64,000 nt of DNA from Lutibacter sp. A64 (GTDB taxonomy: Bacteria > Bacteroidota > Bacteroidia > Flavobacteriales > Flavobacteriaceae). Below, piece by piece: positions 32,840-42,122 of this stretch. Positions within the stretch are counted from its first letter, which is position 1. Every line of letters starts with the position of its first letter. The notes beneath the pieces were generated by a model. That model made no database searches. It had not been told where the DNA came from and worked only from the letters and a program-made list of their open reading frames with translations. The position numbers and the translations under genes are program-made. The DNA lies in NCBI RefSeq assembly GCF_022429565.1, contig NZ_CP092487.1:963001-1027000 (forward strand), in the 5' to 3' direction.

Positions 32840-33856
32840 ATGCAACACATATTATACTCTATATTAGATTTAGCTTTAGTTTCTAAAGGACACTCGCTTA
32901 AGCAAACCTACAACAATACGCTTAAATTGGCGCAACAAGCCGAAGCTTTTGGTTATACGCGTTATTGGCTAGCAGAACACCATAATGCACATAATATTGG
33001 AAGCAGTGCAACCTCTGTATTAATAGGTTATGTTGCAGAAGGAACAAAAACACTTCGTGTTGGTTCTGGAGGAGTGATGTTACCAAATCATTCTCCTTTA
33101 ATTATAGCAGAACAATTTGGAACCTTAGCTTCTTTATACCCAAATAGAATTGATTTAGGTTTAGGAAGAGCTCCAGGAACAGACCGTGAAACGGCACAAG
33201 CAATCCGTTCAGATTTTATGCAAGCAGCACACTCTTTTCCTGAAGAATTAAAAAAAATACAAACTTATTTTTCCAAAGAAAATGCTTCATCTAAAGTTAG
33301 AGCAACTGTAGCTGAAGGTGTAGATGTACCTATTTATATTTTAGGTTCAAGTACAGATAGTGCGCATTTGGCTGCAAAAAAAGGATTGCCCTATGCTTTT
33401 GCTAGTCATTTTGCCACCAATCAATTATGGGATGCATTAGAAATTTACCGCAAAGAATTTCAACCCTCATCAGTATTAAAAAAGCCATATATAATGGCTG
33501 GTATAAATAGTATTATTGCAGATACAGATGAAGAAGCAGAACGATTACTAACTTCATTAATTCGTATGATAGTTGGTATATTTACAGGTAAACGAGATTT
33601 TGTACAACCACCAACTGCAATGACTCCAGAATTTGAAGAAATATTACAACATCCACAAATACATCAAATGCTAAAATATACTTTTGTTGGAAGTAAAGCT
33701 ACGGTTAAAACTCAAGTAAAAGAGTTTATAGCACAAACAAAAGTAGATGAGTTAATTGCTGTAACAAATATTTATGGTATTACAGATAAAATACATTCAT
33801 ATAAATTATTTGCTGAAATTATGGATGAAATAAATTCAGAACGCTCAATTAATTAA
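32840..33856 (+). CDS. LLM-class flavin-dependent oxidoreductase
   Basis: The 338-residue protein has the luciferase-like TIM-barrel. Visible motifs are YTRYWLAEHHNAHNIGSSAT, RVGSGGVMLPNHSPLIIAEQ and FGTLASLYPNRIDLGLGRAPG, the signature of the 'MsnO8/YhbW' group that resembles bacterial luciferase alpha. It uses reduced FMN from a partner reductase to oxidise an unknown substrate. No reductase is adjacent. Monocistronic. Confidence 0.88.
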   Translation: MQHILYSILDLALVSKGHSLKQTYNNTLKLAQQAEAFGYTRYWLAEHHNAHNIGSSATSVLIGYVAEGTKTLRVGSGGVMLPNHSPLIIAEQFGTLASLYPNRIDLGLGRAPGTDRETAQAIRSDFMQAAHSFPEELKKIQTYFSKENASSKVRATVAEGVDVPIYILGSSTDSAHLAAKKGLPYAFASHFATNQLWDALEIYRKEFQPSSVLKKPYIMAGINSIIADTDEEAERLLTSLIRMIVGIFTGKRDFVQPPTAMTPEFEEILQHPQIHQMLKYTFVGSKATVKTQVKEFIAQTKVDELIAVTNIYGITDKIHSYKLFAEIMDEINSERSIN

Positions 33857-34004
33857 AATACAACTTTAATAACTTATAACATTTGTAACTGGTTTATTGA
33901 TGAATATTCTAATTTCATAGAAATTTTATAGTATTTGGTTGATTCTACAACACCAAAATGTAACATTAATTACATATTTGTTTTTATTAACTAAAACTAT
34001 TAAA

Positions 34005-34754
34005 ATGAAAAATGTATTTAAATTAGTATTATTAATTGCAATTATAAGCTTAATAGCTTGTATGTCTGAAGATAATGTAAACACAACAGAAGAATCTTTA
34101 GAGGTTGCTTTAACAGAATTACCTTCAGAATTTATAGCGTTTAATTCAGATGCTGTAAGCGCTTATTTATCAGATGGTGGTACAACTATCACTATTGAAA
34201 CTACAGGTTTACCAAACCATAAAACAGTGTATTGGGGAGAAGGAAATGAACTTTATATGGAAGAAGATGATGTAGCTGTTACACCTTCCATTATGTCGAG
34301 TAATAACAATGCAACTACAATTACCGTAGATGCAACCCCTAATTTAACAGGTAACACGGTTGCAACGCAATTAAATACAGTAGGTATTGCTGTAAGTGGC
34401 GCATCAATTTTTAACGATTCTGAAGGCAACGGCCCCTTGAGTCAAGCAGCAGCTAGTTTAGATTGGACAGGCGCACATATTGGGCCTGGTGTTTATCATT
34501 ATCATTTAGAACCAATTGCATTTAGTAATGATGACGATAAATTAAACGGCATTTTATTAGATGGAGTATTTATTTATGGTAGAAAGTGCTCTTCTACAGG
34601 AACATACCCAACAGATTTAGATAGCTCGGGAGGTCATACTTCAACTACACCTTATTCAGAAGGTGCAGAAGAATATCATTACCACATTATTAATGAGGTA
34701 TATTCAAATACAGGTTCCTATATTTTATTTGCAGGTCCATATCAAGGATATTAA
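34005..34754 (+). CDS. YHYH domain lipoprotein
   Basis: From ATG 34005 the 249-residue precursor has a lipobox (SLIAC, Cys at about 19). A domain with GPGVYHYHLEP, LDGVFIYGRKCS and EEYHYHIINEVYS follows, the paired YHYH motifs of the family. The histidines may bind copper or another metal. An in-frame ATG 22 codons upstream is rejected because the signal peptide starts at 34005. It shares a strand and close spacing (1-22 bp) with the MORN lipoprotein and SCO genes. Confidence 0.82.
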   Translation: MKNVFKLVLLIAIISLIACMSEDNVNTTEESLEVALTELPSEFIAFNSDAVSAYLSDGGTTITIETTGLPNHKTVYWGEGNELYMEEDDVAVTPSIMSSNNNATTITVDATPNLTGNTVATQLNTVGIAVSGASIFNDSEGNGPLSQAAASLDWTGAHIGPGVYHYHLEPIAFSNDDDKLNGILLDGVFIYGRKCSSTGTYPTDLDSSGGHTSTTPYSEGAEEYHYHIINEVYSNTGSYILFAGPYQGY

Positions 34755-34755
34755 A

Positions 34756-35397
34756 ATGAAAGCTTATTATTTTTTAAGCCTACTTATTGCTGTCTTAATT
34801 TTTAGTTGTAAAAATTCTACGGAACCAATAGAAAATAGTGTTATTGAAGTGGCTAAATTTTCAAAGGTAGAAGTAACAAAAGATCAATTAAAACTGAATG
34901 GTAATGAAGGTAATTGGTACTATAAAAATCAGTTGTTTACCGGTTTTTTAATACACCGTAATTCCGAAGGAATTTTAGAACAAAAGGTTGGTTTTTATAA
35001 GGGTAAAAAAGAAGGCATTGCTAAAGTTTGGTTTTCTAATGGTCAATTAAAAGTAGTATCATATTACCAAAAAAATAAACTAGAAGGCAGTTATAAATCT
35101 TGGTGGATAAATGGAGTGTTGGCTTCTGAAGCTATTTATAAAAACGGAAAATTAGAAGGAGTTGAAAAACGATGGTATAACTCTGGTCAGTTGGCAAAAA
35201 AAATGCACTATATCAATGGTATTGAAGCTGGAATGCAACAAGCATGGCTTAAAAATGGTAAAATATACGTTAACTATGAAGCTAAAAATGGACGAATTTT
35301 CGGTATGAGAAAAGCAAATTTATGCTACCAATTAGAAGATGAAATTGTAATAATGGATGAAAGAAGTGAAGCAGCTTTTGGAACAAATAAAAAATAA
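34756..35397 (+). CDS. MORN/YwqK-repeat lipoprotein
   Basis: The 213-residue precursor (ATG 34756) has a lipobox (VLIFSC). Repeats of the YwqK/MORN type follow: GKKEGIAKVWFSNGQLKVVS, NKLEGSYKSWWINGVLASEA, GKLEGVEKRWYNSGQLAKKM, GIEAGMQQAWLKNGKI. Though often labelled antitoxin, members of this family in Bacteroidota are mostly envelope proteins of unknown role. It lies one base after the YHYH gene stop, so it is probably co-transcribed with it and with the SCO gene. Confidence 0.82.
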   Translation: MKAYYFLSLLIAVLIFSCKNSTEPIENSVIEVAKFSKVEVTKDQLKLNGNEGNWYYKNQLFTGFLIHRNSEGILEQKVGFYKGKKEGIAKVWFSNGQLKVVSYYQKNKLEGSYKSWWINGVLASEAIYKNGKLEGVEKRWYNSGQLAKKMHYINGIEAGMQQAWLKNGKIYVNYEAKNGRIFGMRKANLCYQLEDEIVIMDERSEAAFGTNKK

Positions 35398-35419
35398 ATA
35401 AACCTAATTAAAATAAATT

Positions 35420-36088
35420 ATGAGGTATTTAATACTAGTAATTCTTATAGTTACAACTAGCTGTAAAAATAAACTAAAAAAAGAAAACATAAAAATTGCT
35501 GAAACTAGTAGGGTAGCCTATTTACCTTATTATAACGAGGAATCGTTTACGCCTAATTGGTTAACTCCAGGAACAAGCGAAGAAGAAACATTCCATAAAA
35601 TTCCAGATTTTAAATTAATCAATCAATTAGGAGACACTATAACACAACATACTTTTAAAGATAAAATATATATCACCGATTTCTTTTTTACTAGTTGCCC
35701 AGGAATTTGTCCTAAAATGACTGGTAATATGGTAAAATTACAAGAAGCGTTTAAAGAAGATTCGGATGTGTTATTTTTATCGCATTCAGTTACACCAACT
35801 ATAGATACTATAGATGAATTAAAAAAATACGCAGATACTTATGGTGTTATAGATAATAAATGGCATTTAGTAACTGGTGATAAAACAGCTATTTACAACC
35901 TTGGTAGGAATCAATATTTTGTTGAAAATGATTTAGGAGAACCTAAAAACATAGATGATTTTTTACATTCAGAAAACTTTTTACTAATAGATAAAAACAA
36001 ACATATTAGAGGAATTTATAACGGTTTAAATAGAGCTTCAATGGCGCAATTAATTACAGATGTTAAAGCGTTGAAATTAGAAAAATAA
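35420..36088 (+). CDS. SCO1/SenC-family copper chaperone lipoprotein
   Basis: The 222-residue precursor has a lipobox (VTTSC, Cys15). The thioredoxin-fold domain has the copper motif C-x3-C (SCPGICPKMTGNM). A distal His (FLHSENFLLIDK) completes the Cys-Cys-His site. SCO proteins deliver copper to, or reduce, the CuA site of cytochrome oxidase. With the YHYH and MORN proteins before it, this looks like a small extracytoplasmic metal-handling operon. Confidence 0.88.
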   Translation: MRYLILVILIVTTSCKNKLKKENIKIAETSRVAYLPYYNEESFTPNWLTPGTSEEETFHKIPDFKLINQLGDTITQHTFKDKIYITDFFFTSCPGICPKMTGNMVKLQEAFKEDSDVLFLSHSVTPTIDTIDELKKYADTYGVIDNKWHLVTGDKTAIYNLGRNQYFVENDLGEPKNIDDFLHSENFLLIDKNKHIRGIYNGLNRASMAQLITDVKALKLEK

Positions 36089-36166
36089 TTATCTTAAAAA
36101 TCAAATATTTAAAATTTAATTTTTTTATTTTTAAAAAAAATAAGTAAGAAAATAAATTATAGTAGC

Positions 36167-37390
36167 ATGAATCAATTTGATAAAGTACATACCGTAAAAA
36201 ATAAATTTACTAAAAGCAATCCTAATTTTTTAAAACCTATGTTTGGTACTACAGATGTAATTCCGTTATGGATTGCAGATATGGATTTTGAGGTTGCTAA
36301 ACCAATTCAAAAAGCATTGCAAGAATTGGTTACGCGTAATATTTATTCTTATGAATTTGATACGGATAGTATTTTTAAAGCTATTTCTGATTGGAATTTT
36401 AAACGTCATCAATTACAATTAAATCCAAATTCTTTTATTCAAGTACTTGGAGTACTTACAGGAATTGCTGTTTTAATTAGAGAATTATCTGAAAAAGGAG
36501 ATGCTATTTTGGTTCAAACACCGGTTTATCATCAATTTTTTAAGATTATAGAAACCGCTGAAAGAAAAGTGGTTAGCAATAAATTAAAAATTGTAGATGG
36601 CCATTATAAAATGGACTTTGAAGCAATAAAAAATCAGATTAAAACCTTAAATATTAAAGTGATTTTGCTTTGTAACCCTCATAATCCGGTTGGTAGAGTA
36701 TGGACTAAAGCTGAATTACAAGAGTTGGTTAATATAGCAAATGAACATAAGGTAACTATTATTAGTGATGAAATTCATTCGGAAATTGTATATTCAAATG
36801 CAACATTTAATAGTATTGCTTCATTAAAAGATAGTGAAAACCATATTACTGTTATTGGCTCGCCTGCAAAAACATTTGGATTACAGAGTATTTCTAATGG
36901 CTATTTATACATTCCAAATAAGAATATGTATAAACAAGTTAAAAGTACTGTAGAATCTTTATACATAGACCACGGAACTATTCTTACTAGAAATGCAACA
37001 TTAGCAGCATATACAGAAGGCGAGGAGTGGTTAAGTGAATTGTTAATTTATCTTGAAAAAACTGTTGATTGGATAGTTAATTTTCTTGAAAAAGAATTGC
37101 CAAATGTTACAATGTGTAAACCAGAAGGTACTTACCAAATTTGGTTAGATTTTAGTAAACTAAATTTATCTGAAACTGCTTTAAAATATTTAGTAATGCA
37201 TCAAGCAAAATTAGGATTGGCTCCAGGAGATTGGTTTAAAGCAAATGGCCCGCAATTTATGCGTATGAATATAGCGTCGCCTTTATCTAAAATTCAACAA
37301 AGTTTTTATCAATTAAAAGAAGCTATTGACGGTGGTTTAGATAGTTCTTTTAATGAAACAGAAGCTGCTCATTATTTTAAACCTTTTTAA
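36167..37390 (+). CDS. MalY/PatB-family PLP aminotransferase (cystathionine beta-lyase type)
   Basis: The 407-residue class I/II aminotransferase shows IPLWIADMDFEVAKPIQKAL, the PatB/MalY signature near residue 30. NPHNPVGRVWTKAEL and SDEIHSEIVY follow, with the PLP lysine in SPAKTFGLQS. These enzymes cleave cystathionine or similar carbon-sulfur substrates; MalY also regulates in E. coli. No sulfur genes are next to it. Monocistronic, ending before a hairpin shared with the converging gene. Confidence 0.87.
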   Translation: MNQFDKVHTVKNKFTKSNPNFLKPMFGTTDVIPLWIADMDFEVAKPIQKALQELVTRNIYSYEFDTDSIFKAISDWNFKRHQLQLNPNSFIQVLGVLTGIAVLIRELSEKGDAILVQTPVYHQFFKIIETAERKVVSNKLKIVDGHYKMDFEAIKNQIKTLNIKVILLCNPHNPVGRVWTKAELQELVNIANEHKVTIISDEIHSEIVYSNATFNSIASLKDSENHITVIGSPAKTFGLQSISNGYLYIPNKNMYKQVKSTVESLYIDHGTILTRNATLAAYTEGEEWLSELLIYLEKTVDWIVNFLEKELPNVTMCKPEGTYQIWLDFSKLNLSETALKYLVMHQAKLGLAPGDWFKANGPQFMRMNIASPLSKIQQSFYQLKEAIDGGLDSSFNETEAAHYFKPF

Positions 37391-37448
37391 AAAGTAAAAT
37401 AAATTACAACTATTTTATTTTCTATTGAATTTAAGATAATTAATTAGC

Positions 37449-37492
37449 AACGTTATACTTACTATTTATGTATTATTAAAAAGTATAACGTT
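37449..37492. terminator. hairpin between convergent genes
   Basis: AACGTTATACTT (37449-37460) pairs with AAGTATAACGTT (37481-37492) around a 20-nt loop. The right arm lies inside the last codons of the thiamine phosphate synthase-like gene. T-runs are weak. Confidence 0.5.
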
Positions 37493-38117
37493 GTTCTTGT
37501 GTTGAAGACGCGTTTAATAATTGATGAAATTTACTGATACTGTTAAAGTCATTGGTAATTTCTTCGGAAACTGCAATTCCAGAAATACCTGTTTTTAATA
37601 TATCATTAAGCGCAGGAATGGTTATTCCTCCAAAACCAATAATTGGTGTTTCCGTTTTTAAGGCTCCAATAATTAAAGAATACCCGTTTAAACCTAAAGC
37701 TTTGTATGGATTGTCTTTGGTTTCCGAAGTTTTAAAAGGGCCTAAGCTAATATAATCTACATCTTTGCTTATTAAAATTTCACAATCTTGTAGCGTATTT
37801 GCAGTTCCACCAATCATTTGCCAAGTGTATAAATAATCTCGAACAATAGAAGGACAGCTAGCTGTTTTTGTTAAATGCACGCCATCAGCTTTAATGGTTT
37901 TCGCTATTTTATAATGTTTCTCTATAATTAATCTAGTTTGAAAATGAGCGGTAATTTCTCTAGCTTCTTCAGCAAGTTTTAAATATTTTTTCTCTGAAGT
38001 AGTATTTAGCTGTAATTGCACTAATTCTGAACCAGATGAACACGCTTTTTGAATATTTTCTAGATGCTCTTTATGAGAGTTTCCTTGTGATATATAATGT
38101 AATTTAGGTATAATCAT
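37476..38117 (-). CDS. thiamine phosphate synthase-like protein (ThiE/TenI family)
   Basis: The 213-residue TIM-barrel shows VQLQLNTTSEKKYLKLAEEA, IKADGVHLTKT (usual form GVHLGQ), VDYISLGPFKTSETKDN and PIIGFGGITIPALNDIL. The phosphate-binding and pyrimidine-binding segments are present but the GVHL motif departs from the true enzyme. It is therefore either a divergent ThiE or a TenI-type paralogue. No other thiamine gene is nearby, so its role in thiamine synthesis is not secure. Confidence 0.75.
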   Translation of the reverse strand: MIIPKLHYISQGNSHKEHLENIQKACSSGSELVQLQLNTTSEKKYLKLAEEAREITAHFQTRLIIEKHYKIAKTIKADGVHLTKTASCPSIVRDYLYTWQMIGGTANTLQDCEILISKDVDYISLGPFKTSETKDNPYKALGLNGYSLIIGALKTETPIIGFGGITIPALNDILKTGISGIAVSEEITNDFNSISKFHQLLNASSTQEQRYTF

Positions 38118-38165
38118 GGTTCGTTTTAATTAATAAATTTAAGCTGTAAAAATCTTATAAAATTT

Positions 38166-38777
38166 TTAGATTGAAATTGTTTTAGCATATTCCATAAAAT
38201 GCGATTTAAAGCGTTTTAAAACTGGGTGCATTTTATCAGAATAAATTACAAATTGACATTTGCTAATGCTTTGGGTAATTTGTAATAAATCGGTATATGG
38301 AGATTTTTGAGCTAAAAAAGCCGCATCATCTATACTAAATAGTTGTAACTGAGTAGTGTTTACGCCGTTGTACAAAAACAACTTTTTCATAGATTGCGGA
38401 GTGGAAATAAGAATATCTGCACCTTCAAATATATCAGATTTTTGAACATCAACATGCAATTTTTCATCTACAAAATAAACACGTAACGAATTGTGTCTGG
38501 TATAGGTTAAAAAGAGTTCATATAATTCCAATGCACGTTCTCTATTTTCTACAAAAATAAAAGCCCTGGGAGCGGTTCCAACAGCTTCACATTTTAATTT
38601 TTGTAAAGTTGTAAGTATAAGTGTAGTTGTTTTTCCACTGTTTATTGGTGACGTACAAAATAGGTTTACACCACTTTTTATTGCAGGAATACTAACTTTC
38701 TGAAAAGGAGTAGGAGCGGTTATTTCAAGAATTTCAAGCTTTTCTTTTATGTTGGAATGTAATTTTTTAAAAGGCAT
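38166..38777 (-). CDS. truncated, degenerate DEAD-box helicase-like protein
   Basis: The 203 residues cover only the first RecA-like domain of a DEAD-box protein. A Q-motif-like TPFQKVSIPAI, a P-loop SPINSGKTTT and ILISTPQS (motif Ib) are present. The DEAD box is replaced by IDDA (near 152) and SAT is not evident. The second RecA domain is missing and no remnant follows. It may be a regulator or RNA-binding protein derived from a helicase, or a decaying gene. The frame is clean, which argues for maintenance. Confidence 0.7.
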   Translation of the reverse strand: MPFKKLHSNIKEKLEILEITAPTPFQKVSIPAIKSGVNLFCTSPINSGKTTTLILTTLQKLKCEAVGTAPRAFIFVENRERALELYELFLTYTRHNSLRVYFVDEKLHVDVQKSDIFEGADILISTPQSMKKLFLYNGVNTTQLQLFSIDDAAFLAQKSPYTDLLQITQSISKCQFVIYSDKMHPVLKRFKSHFMEYAKTISI

Positions 38778-38894
38778 AAGTTAATAAAAGATAATTATTA
38801 TTAGAAAAAACGCAAATATACAATTTAATTGATGTAATGTGTTTTTTCTCTTTATTGCTCTTAGAATTGATGAAATTTTAATGAATAACCAGGT

Positions 38895-41078
38895 TTATTT
38901 ATTCTTTGTAAAATCTAAATCTAGAATGTTAAAATTATTAGCAGCTTTAACCAAAAGGGTAGAGCCAATAGCTTCAAAAAGATAATTGGTTTTAACTATA
39001 AATTCGGCTTGTAGTTCAATTTTATAATTTGGAATACCAATTAAAGTTAAATCTGTAGTATTAGAATTTTGCTTAATTATTTCATAAAAAGCGAGTTGTT
39101 GTATTGCATTATTAATAATTACAATTTCTATTTTAACACGTAAATCTTTTACAAGATTATCAATTTTATCGTATATAATTTTAGTGTCTATATTGTTATT
39201 ATTAACAAATAGCACTCTCATTTTAGTATTTTGCCATTGTGGTGAAGCAATAATAAAACGAGCAATATTAAGCATCATTTCTGCATTTTTACTATCGGTT
39301 TCTCGCCACCATAAATCTACGGTTTTGTAATTTCCAAATTTTGCTTTTTTATCAAAATCTAAATACAATAAATTATAATCTAAATAGAGGAGTTCTTCGG
39401 TCATTTCGGCATATTCTTTAGAACCTTCTAAACCTTTAGGCCAACCCATCATAATTGTATTAGGTTCAACACCAGAAAACCCAAATGTTGTAGCAATATT
39501 TTTAATTCCTGTATAAATATTATCTACCTTCATTTGCCTGGCAAAAATTCCTAATTCTGAGAAAATTTCATCTGTAACAATTTGTTCTGTTTTTTTAAGT
39601 GGTTTTTTATTTTCTTTATCAAGTATAAGTTTAAAATTGGTTACAATACCTGTTCTACCAGAAACTGTTTTGCTTAATTCTAATAAATATTTTTGATGTT
39701 CACTACGGCCACTAAATAGAATTATATTAGGATTCCAACTAGCGTTTTCTTCTGGATTGGCATTTATTTTTTTCAATCCTTTATTAACAACATTTTCCCA
39801 TACACTGCGCCAAACATCGTTTGATTGAATTTTTACTTCCTTGCGTTGTAGCCATAAATACAAACTACCAACAATGGTTAATGCGGCAATCATTGCCAAC
39901 ATATCTAATTTAAACATTACAGCAAAACAAGCAAAAAAACCAAGTAAACCAATCCAACGTTTAATTTTAAAAGTTGGTTGAAAATCTGGATTTGCCCAAT
40001 TTTCTAAAAAGAAGGCAATATTAATAAAACCATAAGCAGTAAGATAAAACATTGAAACAACGCGGGCAATAACGTCTAATTCACCAATTAAAATACCAGC
40101 TTCAGCAATTATAAACACCATAATAAGTGCATAAACAGGCTCATTATTTTGACCTTTTCCCTTAGAAAATAGCGTTGGAGTTACTTTGTCTATAGACATT
40201 GCTTGTAAAATTCTAGGTCCGCCTAAAATACCACCCAAAGCCGAAGATAAAGTTGCGCCCCAAATACCTGCAACTACCGCTGGAGCAAATAAGGACATCT
40301 TCATTAAGATATTATAATCTGTTCTTAAAGTCTCAGAATCTACACTTATTGAAATAAAAATTGCCAATAAAATATATACCAATAGTCCAACACCAATTGC
40401 CCATAAAGTTCCTTTGGGAATAGATCTTTTAGGATCTTTTAAATCGCCACTCATAGCAATACCTGCAGTAAATCCGGTAACTGCAGGGAAAAATACAGCA
40501 AAAACAATTTCCATTGGTACAGAATCTTTAGTAGCAAGTAAATTAACAGTTTCTGGAACAAAATCTCGGGTACCAAATACAATTGAAATAATAGAAATTG
40601 CAATTGCGGTTAAAATAATATATTGAGATTTTAAAGCTATAGAGGTACTAATTAATGCTAAAATGGTAATGGAAACCAATGCTATAGTTCCTGTTATTCT
40701 AAAATCGTTGATAGCCATACCAAAGCCAAAATAACCATTAAAACTTTCTGCAAAACCAATTAAATACAAAGCTATAGAAAGCGCTGTTCCTACATAAAGC
40801 GCAATCCCAATAGAGCCACCTATGGGAATTCCCATACTACGTGAAAGCACATAATAAACACCACCGGCACCTATTTTTTTATCGGTTGCAACAGACGAAA
40901 TACTTAATCCAGTAGTAACAGAAATAATATGTGCTATAATAATAATTATAATGGTACCAATTAAACCAGCATTTCCAACAACCCAGCCTAAACGCATATA
41001 CATAATTACTCCTAAAATAGTTAGTATTGAAGGTGTAAAAACACCGGCAAATGTTCCAAACTTTTGAATTTTTCTCAT
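38895..41078 (-). CDS. APC-superfamily transporter (cation-chloride cotransporter-like)
   Basis: The 727-residue protein starts with about twelve membrane helices (10-420). The first are MYMRLGWVVGNAGLIGTII and the consensus IGAGGVYYVLSRSMGIPIGG; then VFFPAVTGFTAGIAMSGDLK. A cytosolic C-terminal domain of about 300 residues follows (ILFSGRSEHQKYLLELSKTV, LLYLDFDKKA). This build is that of bacterial SLC12-like permeases, often annotated amino acid permease. The transported ion or amino acid is not evident. Monocistronic. Confidence 0.82.
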   Translation of the reverse strand: MRKIQKFGTFAGVFTPSILTILGVIMYMRLGWVVGNAGLIGTIIIIIIAHIISVTTGLSISSVATDKKIGAGGVYYVLSRSMGIPIGGSIGIALYVGTALSIALYLIGFAESFNGYFGFGMAINDFRITGTIALVSITILALISTSIALKSQYIILTAIAISIISIVFGTRDFVPETVNLLATKDSVPMEIVFAVFFPAVTGFTAGIAMSGDLKDPKRSIPKGTLWAIGVGLLVYILLAIFISISVDSETLRTDYNILMKMSLFAPAVVAGIWGATLSSALGGILGGPRILQAMSIDKVTPTLFSKGKGQNNEPVYALIMVFIIAEAGILIGELDVIARVVSMFYLTAYGFINIAFFLENWANPDFQPTFKIKRWIGLLGFFACFAVMFKLDMLAMIAALTIVGSLYLWLQRKEVKIQSNDVWRSVWENVVNKGLKKINANPEENASWNPNIILFSGRSEHQKYLLELSKTVSGRTGIVTNFKLILDKENKKPLKKTEQIVTDEIFSELGIFARQMKVDNIYTGIKNIATTFGFSGVEPNTIMMGWPKGLEGSKEYAEMTEELLYLDYNLLYLDFDKKAKFGNYKTVDLWWRETDSKNAEMMLNIARFIIASPQWQNTKMRVLFVNNNNIDTKIIYDKIDNLVKDLRVKIEIVIINNAIQQLAFYEIIKQNSNTTDLTLIGIPNYKIELQAEFIVKTNYLFEAIGSTLLVKAANNFNILDLDFTKNK

Positions 41079-41422
41079 ATAAATACAGGAAGTATAAATT
41101 TTGAAAAGTGAAATTAACTAAATCTTTTTTTTTAACCTAAACTTTTCTATTATCTATTGAATATCCTTTAACATAATTGATCACTATATATTTATTTTAT
41201 TATTTGGAGTTCACGAATCTCCTAAAGTCGATTTGCCTAACGATATAGACCCTAAAGGCACTATATCTACAATTATGTGTAAATAGCCTGAAATACTGCT
41301 ATACAAAAATTTCCAAACGCGCCAACTTTCTTAATTATTGCTTCAGCTACTGGCTAAAACAACTATATAAATGTGCTATAATTTATATTATGTTAAATAG
41401 AAAGTTTAGAAATATACATTAA
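41079..41422. other. intergenic region, nothing clear
   Basis: Between the transporter and the methyltransferase pseudogene. No reading frame, strong hairpin or repeat was identified; CTATATCG/CGATATAG-like short inversions near 41240-41275 may be chance. Confidence 0.3.
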
Positions 41423-42022
41423 TCACTTCTTTTTTATAACTAAAGTCGTCATACATCTTTTACCTTCTACTATTGTAGTCTTAACAGATTCTAATAAGAG
41501 AAATATTTTTATTAGATTTAATATTGTTAAGTAATTCTTTGGTTAATAAAAAACGTTGTGTACCGTCTGGTAAATTATAAACACCATTTTTGGTATGTTC
41601 TACTAGTGATTGCATGCCAAAATTTGAAGCCATTCTAATAAATAAAGTTACCTGAGGTTTTAATATTCGCAGTAATTCTTGAAACATTTTTGAATATTGG
41701 CTTAAATCTTAAGCAAAATGTAAAACAGCATACAAATTATATGATTAAAACTTTCAGATGTATACGGCATATGTTGTGCCTTTGCTACTATAAAATTTTG
41801 TTGTTGTAATGGATATATTGATTTACAATATGCAATTCTATCATAATTAATTTCTGTACCATGTATTTCAAAACCAGCATTGTAAAACCATTTTAAATTT
41901 CTTCCATTACCACAGCCAACATCTAAAATTTTATCAGTTGATTGGAAACGTTCTTTTAAGATTTGATCTATAATATAAATATCAACACCTGCAATATTCT
42001 CTTTTAATAATTGAAAATTCAT
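41423..42022 (-). pseudogene. class I SAM-dependent methyltransferase, broken
   Basis: An intact N-terminus (MNFQLLKENIAGVDIYIIDQ; SAM motif I ILDVGCGNGRNLKWF; ENFNHIIC-like motif) runs to about codon 97. A one-base loss then shifts the frame near 41733. The next part (GCT GTT TTA CAT, A-V-L-H-F-A) contains a TAA stop at about 41713 before MFQELLRILKPQ. A one-base insertion near 41489 shifts the last 25 codons (SVKTTIVEGKRCMTTL...), which end in TGA at 41423. Three lesions make activity unlikely. The gene was probably a small-molecule or ubiquinone-type methyltransferase. Confidence 0.85.
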
Positions 42023-42122
42023 ACTTTATTTTTAAGTTAACAAATTACAAAATCTTATTGTTAAATAGCTTTTTACTATAAAAAAAAGGGAAATCGGATT
42101 GCAAATCTATTACATTTGCAAA

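Noticed and set aside
34756-35397. Toxin-antitoxin system
   Set aside because: YwqK-type repeats are often labelled antitoxin, but this one is an exported lipoprotein with no adjacent toxin.
41079-41422. Hidden gene or small RNA in the gap
   Set aside because: No frame with coding character, no terminator and no promoter box at sensible spacing were found.
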